Shown here: in pieces, positions 13,989 to 16,766 of the stretch
Numbering within the stretch: position 1 is the stretch's first letter
How the letters are laid out: each line of letters opens with the position of its first letter
Origin: Natronohydrobacter sp.
GTDB lineage: Bacteria; Pseudomonadota; Alphaproteobacteria; Rhodobacterales; Rhodobacteraceae
Assembly (NCBI GenBank): GCA_007116445.1
Contig: SKIM01000249.1
Span: 1-16,766 of the forward strand
Direction of reading: 5' to 3'
DNA length: 16,766 nucleotides
Translations under genes and position numbers: made by a program
Notes under the pieces: model-generated
The model's input: only the letters and a program-made list of their open reading frames with translations
What the model was told of the DNA's origin: nothing
Databases searched by the model: none

Positions 13989-14930
13989 TCAGCCTCCGTT
14001 TGCAAACAGAAGCCAGATGTAGATGGCATATCCCAAAAGCAAGGCCAGACCTGCGATGCGACCGATCGCGCGGCCCGACCAGATGAAGGGCATGACGACC
14101 AGTGCCGCCGCCACCATGACCCACAGGTCCAGCCGCAGCATCTCTGCCGGGATCGTCATGGTGCCAAACAGGCCTGCGACGCCCAGAATGAACAGCAGGT
14201 TGAAGATATTCGAGCCAAGGATATTGCCCAGCGCCACGCCGCCCTCACGCCGGATCGCAGCCATGAGCGTCGTGGCAAGTTCGGGCAGCGAGGTGCCGAT
14301 TGCGACAATGGTCAGCCCGATGACCAGATCCGATACACCAAGGCTTGTGGCGATATCGACTGCGCCGGTGACCAGAAGATGCGCACCAAGCGGCAACCCG
14401 GCAAGCCCCAGCGCCAGATAGAGCGCCAACCGCCCCGCAGGCAGGGCCGGGTCCGCCCCTTCGAGATCTTCCGGCGCGACACGGCCCTTGCGCGCGCGCA
14501 AGACGCTCTCGGCCATGAAGATCGCGAAGGCCAATAGCAGAACCAGCGCCTGCCATGTCCCGATCGCGCCCGTCATGGCCAGCGCCACGAAGGCGGCCGT
14601 TGCGGCCAGCATGATCCACATGTCGCGCAGGCTCTCGCGGCCCATGACCATCGGGGCGATCAGCGCGGGCAGGCCAATGACCAGCAGGATATTGGCGATG
14701 TTCGAGCCTACGACATTGCCCAGCGCCAGCCCGCCTGCATCCCGCAGCGCAGCTTTCACCGAAACCAGCAATTCCGGGGCCGACGTGCCGAAAGCGACCA
14801 CTGTCATGCCCACCATCATTGCCGGAATGCCCAATCGCAGCGCCAGATTGACAGCGCCGCGCACCAGAAAATCGCCTGCCACCAGAAGCATGACAAGCCC
14901 GCCCACAACCAGGGCCAGATCGATCAGCAT
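13989..14930 (-). CDS. Calcium/sodium antiporter, CaCA family (YrbG-like)
   Basis: 313 residues, about ten membrane segments in two inverted halves. Each half carries the alpha repeat that forms the ion site: GMTVVAFGTSAPELLVS with GNVVGSNIANILL in the N-terminal half, and GLTIVAIGTSLPELATT with GNILGSNIFNLLF in the C-terminal half. The key acidic residues (Glu in PELL and PELA) and the SN pairs are intact. A charged cytoplasmic loop (RARKGRVAPEDLEGAD) joins the halves, as in prokaryotic members. It should exchange cytosolic Ca2+ for Na+ or H+ across the inner membrane. AAGGA lies about 10 nt before the ATG. The gaps to both neighbouring operon genes are 3 nt. Confidence 0.94.
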   Translation of the reverse strand: MLIDLALVVGGLVMLLVAGDFLVRGAVNLALRLGIPAMMVGMTVVAFGTSAPELLVSVKAALRDAGGLALGNVVGSNIANILLVIGLPALIAPMVMGRESLRDMWIMLAATAAFVALAMTGAIGTWQALVLLLAFAIFMAESVLRARKGRVAPEDLEGADPALPAGRLALYLALGLAGLPLGAHLLVTGAVDIATSLGVSDLVIGLTIVAIGTSLPELATTLMAAIRREGGVALGNILGSNIFNLLFILGVAGLFGTMTIPAEMLRLDLWVMVAAALVVMPFIWSGRAIGRIAGLALLLGYAIYIWLLFANGG

Positions 14931-14933
14931 GGG

Positions 14934-15125
14934 TTAACGGTCCTTGCAGCGGCAATCTTCACTGCCGATCAGAAACTTGCCACAGCGCTTGCATTTGCGC
15001 GGACGCGGCAGCTTGGTCTGCCGCAGCTTGTCGAGCGGGGTCTTGTGCCGCGGGTTGAGCCATTTCTGCACGGCCCCCATGACCACCATGAAGACCAGAA
15101 ACGCGGCGACGATCTTGATGATCAT
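14934..15125 (-). CDS. Small membrane-anchored zinc-ribbon-like protein, unknown function
   Basis: 63 residues; I do not recognise a named family. Residues about 3-19 (IKIVAAFLVFMVVMGAV) form one membrane segment. A basic, proline-containing linker follows (HKTPLDKLRQTKLPRPRK), then a small cysteine knuckle: C45-x2-C48 (CKRCGK) and C58-x-C60 (CRC), suitable for binding one zinc ion. The tail should face the cytoplasm by the positive-inside rule. It lies between the S49 peptidase and exchanger genes with 3-nt gaps on both sides, so it is surely cotranscribed and probably real. GGGA lies about 10 nt before the ATG. A role with the peptidase or in membrane quality control is only a guess from position. 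Confidence 0.8.
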   Translation of the reverse strand: MIIKIVAAFLVFMVVMGAVQKWLNPRHKTPLDKLRQTKLPRPRKCKRCGKFLIGSEDCRCKDR

Positions 15126-15128
15126 GGC

Positions 15129-15923
15129 TCAGATCCCGAAGCGCGCATACATCGCGCGATCCTCGGCCAGCGCTATGGCGTCGTCGATCATCAAACGACC
15201 GAACCGGCCCAGAAACGGGCGACGAACAGCATATTGGCGCAGGCGCAGCTTGTCGCCGAAGCGGTCTTTCAGAACCGGAACCAGATGGCCGATCCCGTCG
15301 ACCAGCCCCAGCGCGACTGCGGTCGAGCCGATCCAGAAGGCCCCGGTGAACAGGCTGTCATCTTCAGCCAATTTCCCCTCGCGCCGGGTTTTGACCTGCG
15401 CGATGAAATTCTGGTGGATCTGATCCTGAAGCGCGCGCAGCCGCGCGACATCTTCGGGGTTTTCAGGGCGGAAAGGATCGAGCTGGGATTTTGATTTGCC
15501 CGATGTATAGACCCGCCGCTCTATCCCGTTACGGGCCAATAATTCATGCAGCCCGAACCCGGCCGAAATCACGCCGATGGAGCCGACGATCGAATTGGCA
15601 TCGACGAAGATCTCGTCGGCTGCCGTGGCCAGCCAGTATCCGCCTGAGGCCGCGACATCCTCGACAAAGCCCAGCACGGGCAGTTTTGTCTGATCCGCCA
15701 GCCGACGGATGCGCGCGGCGATCAGGGCCGATTGCACTGGGCTGCCACCAGGCGAATTGATCACCAGCGCCACCGCCTTGGGCTTGCCGCGTTTGAACGC
15801 CGCTTCGATCACCGGGGCCAGTGCCGCGTCATTGAGCCGCGCAGATCCGCCGCCCGAGGCGATCACCCCCTGCAGGCGCAGAACGGAAACAGTCGGGTGG
15901 CGCGAGATAAACGGGATTTTCAT
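15129..15923 (-). CDS. S49 family serine peptidase (SppA/SohB-like)
   Basis: 264 residues. ClpP-fold protease of the signal peptide peptidase A group. The domain spans nearly the whole protein: VLRLQGVI at 14-21, oxyanion region NSPGGSPVQSA at 56-66, nucleophile Ser93 in AASGGYWLA, and general base Lys145 in SGKSKSQLDPF, 52 residues later as in Bacillus SppA. No signal peptide or membrane helix is seen at the N-terminus, unlike E. coli SppA, so it may work at the inner membrane from the cytosol or through partners. Tandem ATGs at 15926 and 15923 are both possible; 15923 is better spaced from a weak GAG. A long upstream in-frame extension to 16334 lies opposite the LysR gene and is rejected. 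First gene of the four-gene operon. Confidence 0.9.
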   Translation of the reverse strand: MKIPFISRHPTVSVLRLQGVIASGGGSARLNDAALAPVIEAAFKRGKPKAVALVINSPGGSPVQSALIAARIRRLADQTKLPVLGFVEDVAASGGYWLATAADEIFVDANSIVGSIGVISAGFGLHELLARNGIERRVYTSGKSKSQLDPFRPENPEDVARLRALQDQIHQNFIAQVKTRREGKLAEDDSLFTGAFWIGSTAVALGLVDGIGHLVPVLKDRFGDKLRLRQYAVRRPFLGRFGRLMIDDAIALAEDRAMYARFGI

Positions 15924-15931
15924 CATGCGCT

Positions 15932-15946
15932 CGCACATAAGGTGCG
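15932..15946. promoter_or_regulatory. Short inverted repeat before the S49 operon (CGCAC-ATAAG-GTGCG)
   Basis: A perfect 5-bp inverted repeat in the 115-bp divergent gap between the S49 gene and the LysR gene. In the S49 mRNA its 3' arm would end just before the start-codon region and could mask the weak ribosome binding site. In DNA it could be a regulator site, for example for the divergent LysR protein, though it lacks a clear T-N11-A box. Short, so chance is possible. Confidence 0.3.
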
Positions 15947-15951
15947 CGCCC

Positions 15952-15968
15952 CCCCTCAGCAAGAGGGG
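15952..15968 (+). other. GC-rich hairpin in the S49/LysR divergent gap
   Basis: CCCCTC/GAGGGG with a 5-nt loop, extendable to flanking CGCG if three C residues bulge. On the plus strand it is followed by GGCGGTTTT. No plus-strand gene ends here in the window, so a terminator role is unexplained. It would fall in the leader of whichever divergent transcript starts beyond it. Confidence 0.4.
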
Positions 15969-16038
15969 CGCGGCGGTTTTACGCGCTTGCCGTCGCTTCG
16001 CGATTGCGGTCATATCAGGCGGCTGACCGGAGGCCCTG

Positions 16039-16766
16039 ATGCTCGACCGTCTCGAAATGTTCATCGCACTGGCCAATGCCCGCCATTTCGGTCGCGCGGC
16101 AGAAGCCTGCGGCGTCACCCAGCCCTCGCTTTCTGCTGCGATCAAGCAGCTGGAGGGGGAGCTTGGCGTGCAACTCGTCTGGCGCGGCGCGCGGTTCGAA
16201 GGGTTGACCCCGGAAGGTGCGCGCACGCTGGATTGGGCCAGGCGCATCGTTGGCGATGCGCGCACATTGCGCGAGGAAATGCGCGCCGCGCGCCACGGGT
16301 TGTCAGGCAATTTGCGTCTCGGGGTCGTTCCCACAGCGCTGCCTATGATTGCTGGCTTGACTGGCCCCTATCTGCGCCAGAACCCGAATATCCATCTCGA
16401 AATCCTGTCGCGATCTTCAATCGAGATCCTGCAGCAGATCGACAATCTGCAACTGGATGCCGGGATCAGCTATCTCGACAATGAACCGCTCGGTCGCGTC
16501 GTGACCCAGCCGCTTTATGCCGAGCGCTATCTCTTGATCACCCGGCCTGACCATCCGCTGAGCCAGCGCGCAGGGCTCGACTGGTCCGAGCTTGCCGACC
16601 TGCCGCTCTGCCTGCTGACGCCTGACATGCAGAACCGACGCATCATCACCGCCGAACTGACTCGTGCCGGGGTGAATGTGGCCCCGCAGCTGGAATCCAA
16701 CTCCACGCTGAGCTTGATTGCCCATGTGCAGGCCGGGCCCTGGGTCAGTATCGTCAATGCGCATAC
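16039..16766 (+). CDS. LysR-family transcriptional regulator (partial)
   Basis: The first 242 codons are present; the reading is open at the window edge. The ATG at 16039 has GGAGG 5 nt upstream. The N-terminal winged helix-turn-helix is clear: MFIALANARHFGRAAEACG, then VTQPSLSAAIKQLEGELG at about 26-43 and GLTPEG at 55-60. The effector-binding domain starts near residue 91 (NLRLGVVPTALP). The sequence, including LCLLTPDMQNRRII at 191-204 and ESNSTLSLIAHV at 219-230, resembles from memory the LysR proteins found beside NAD-dependent formate dehydrogenase (fds) operons in Alphaproteobacteria, but no fds gene is in the window. It is divergent from the S49 operon, whose control it may share. Confidence 0.92.
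   Translation, partial: MLDRLEMFIALANARHFGRAAEACGVTQPSLSAAIKQLEGELGVQLVWRGARFEGLTPEGARTLDWARRIVGDARTLREEMRAARHGLSGNLRLGVVPTALPMIAGLTGPYLRQNPNIHLEILSRSSIEILQQIDNLQLDAGISYLDNEPLGRVVTQPLYAERYLLITRPDHPLSQRAGLDWSELADLPLCLLTPDMQNRRIITAELTRAGVNVAPQLESNSTLSLIAHVQAGPWVSIVNAH

Noticed and set aside
13158..14537. 459-codon plus-strand ORF across the reductase and exchanger genes
   Set aside because: It spans two real genes in antisense and has a biased His/Arg/Gln composition.
15924..16334. N-terminal extension of the S49 peptidase
   Set aside because: It lies opposite the well-supported LysR start and helix-turn-helix region, and the extra residues have no family similarity.

Overview
The window looks like a chromosomal segment of a GC-rich alphaproteobacterium, most likely a member of the Rhodobacterales (Rhodobacteraceae). 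This is an inference from codon use, from the sequence character of the encoded proteins (a YhaN/YhaO-type repair pair, uvrC next to a short-chain reductase, a LysR regulator resembling those near formate dehydrogenase genes) and from the many long antisense shadow ORFs. I see no rRNA, tRNA, CRISPR array, transposase or prophage gene.

Layout. (1) Positions 4799 down to 1, minus strand: a peptide/nickel-type (family 5) ABC importer operon in the order binding protein, permease B, permease C, ATPase of the DppF type, ATPase of the DppD type (cut by the window edge). A GC-rich hairpin sits between the binding-protein gene and the permeases. The upstream region carries a promoter candidate flanked by two TTGT-NN-ACAA palindromes, the form of operator used by many GntR/FadR-type repressors. 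(2) Positions 9639 to 5021, minus strand: a two-gene unit for a Mre11/SbcD-like metallophosphoesterase (YhaO type) and a 1129-residue Rad50/SbcC-like coiled-coil ATPase (YhaN type). (3) Positions 9855 to 10325, plus strand: a small exported PagL-like lipid A deacylase. It diverges from the repair pair across a region holding a perfect 21-bp tandem duplication. (4) Positions 12908 to 10343, minus strand: uvrC and an overlapping class III sirtuin gene (cobB). Upstream lies an AT-rich stretch with a consensus DnaA box, a candidate promoter, a strong stem-loop and a six-codon leader ORF that overlaps the uvrC start. (5) Positions 15923 to 13215, minus strand: a tight four-gene operon with 3-nt gaps throughout: S49 (SppA/SohB-like) peptidase, a 63-residue membrane-anchored zinc-ribbon-like protein, a CaCA-family Na+/Ca2+ exchanger, and a PTR1/FolM-like pteridine reductase. 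(6) Positions 16039 to the end, plus strand: the N-terminal 242 residues of a LysR regulator divergent from the S49 operon.

Most of this is ordinary housekeeping and transport. The less ordinary signals are in the control regions and small genes: the paired operators, the 21-bp duplication, the uvrC leader with its DnaA box, and the uncharacterised 63-residue protein.
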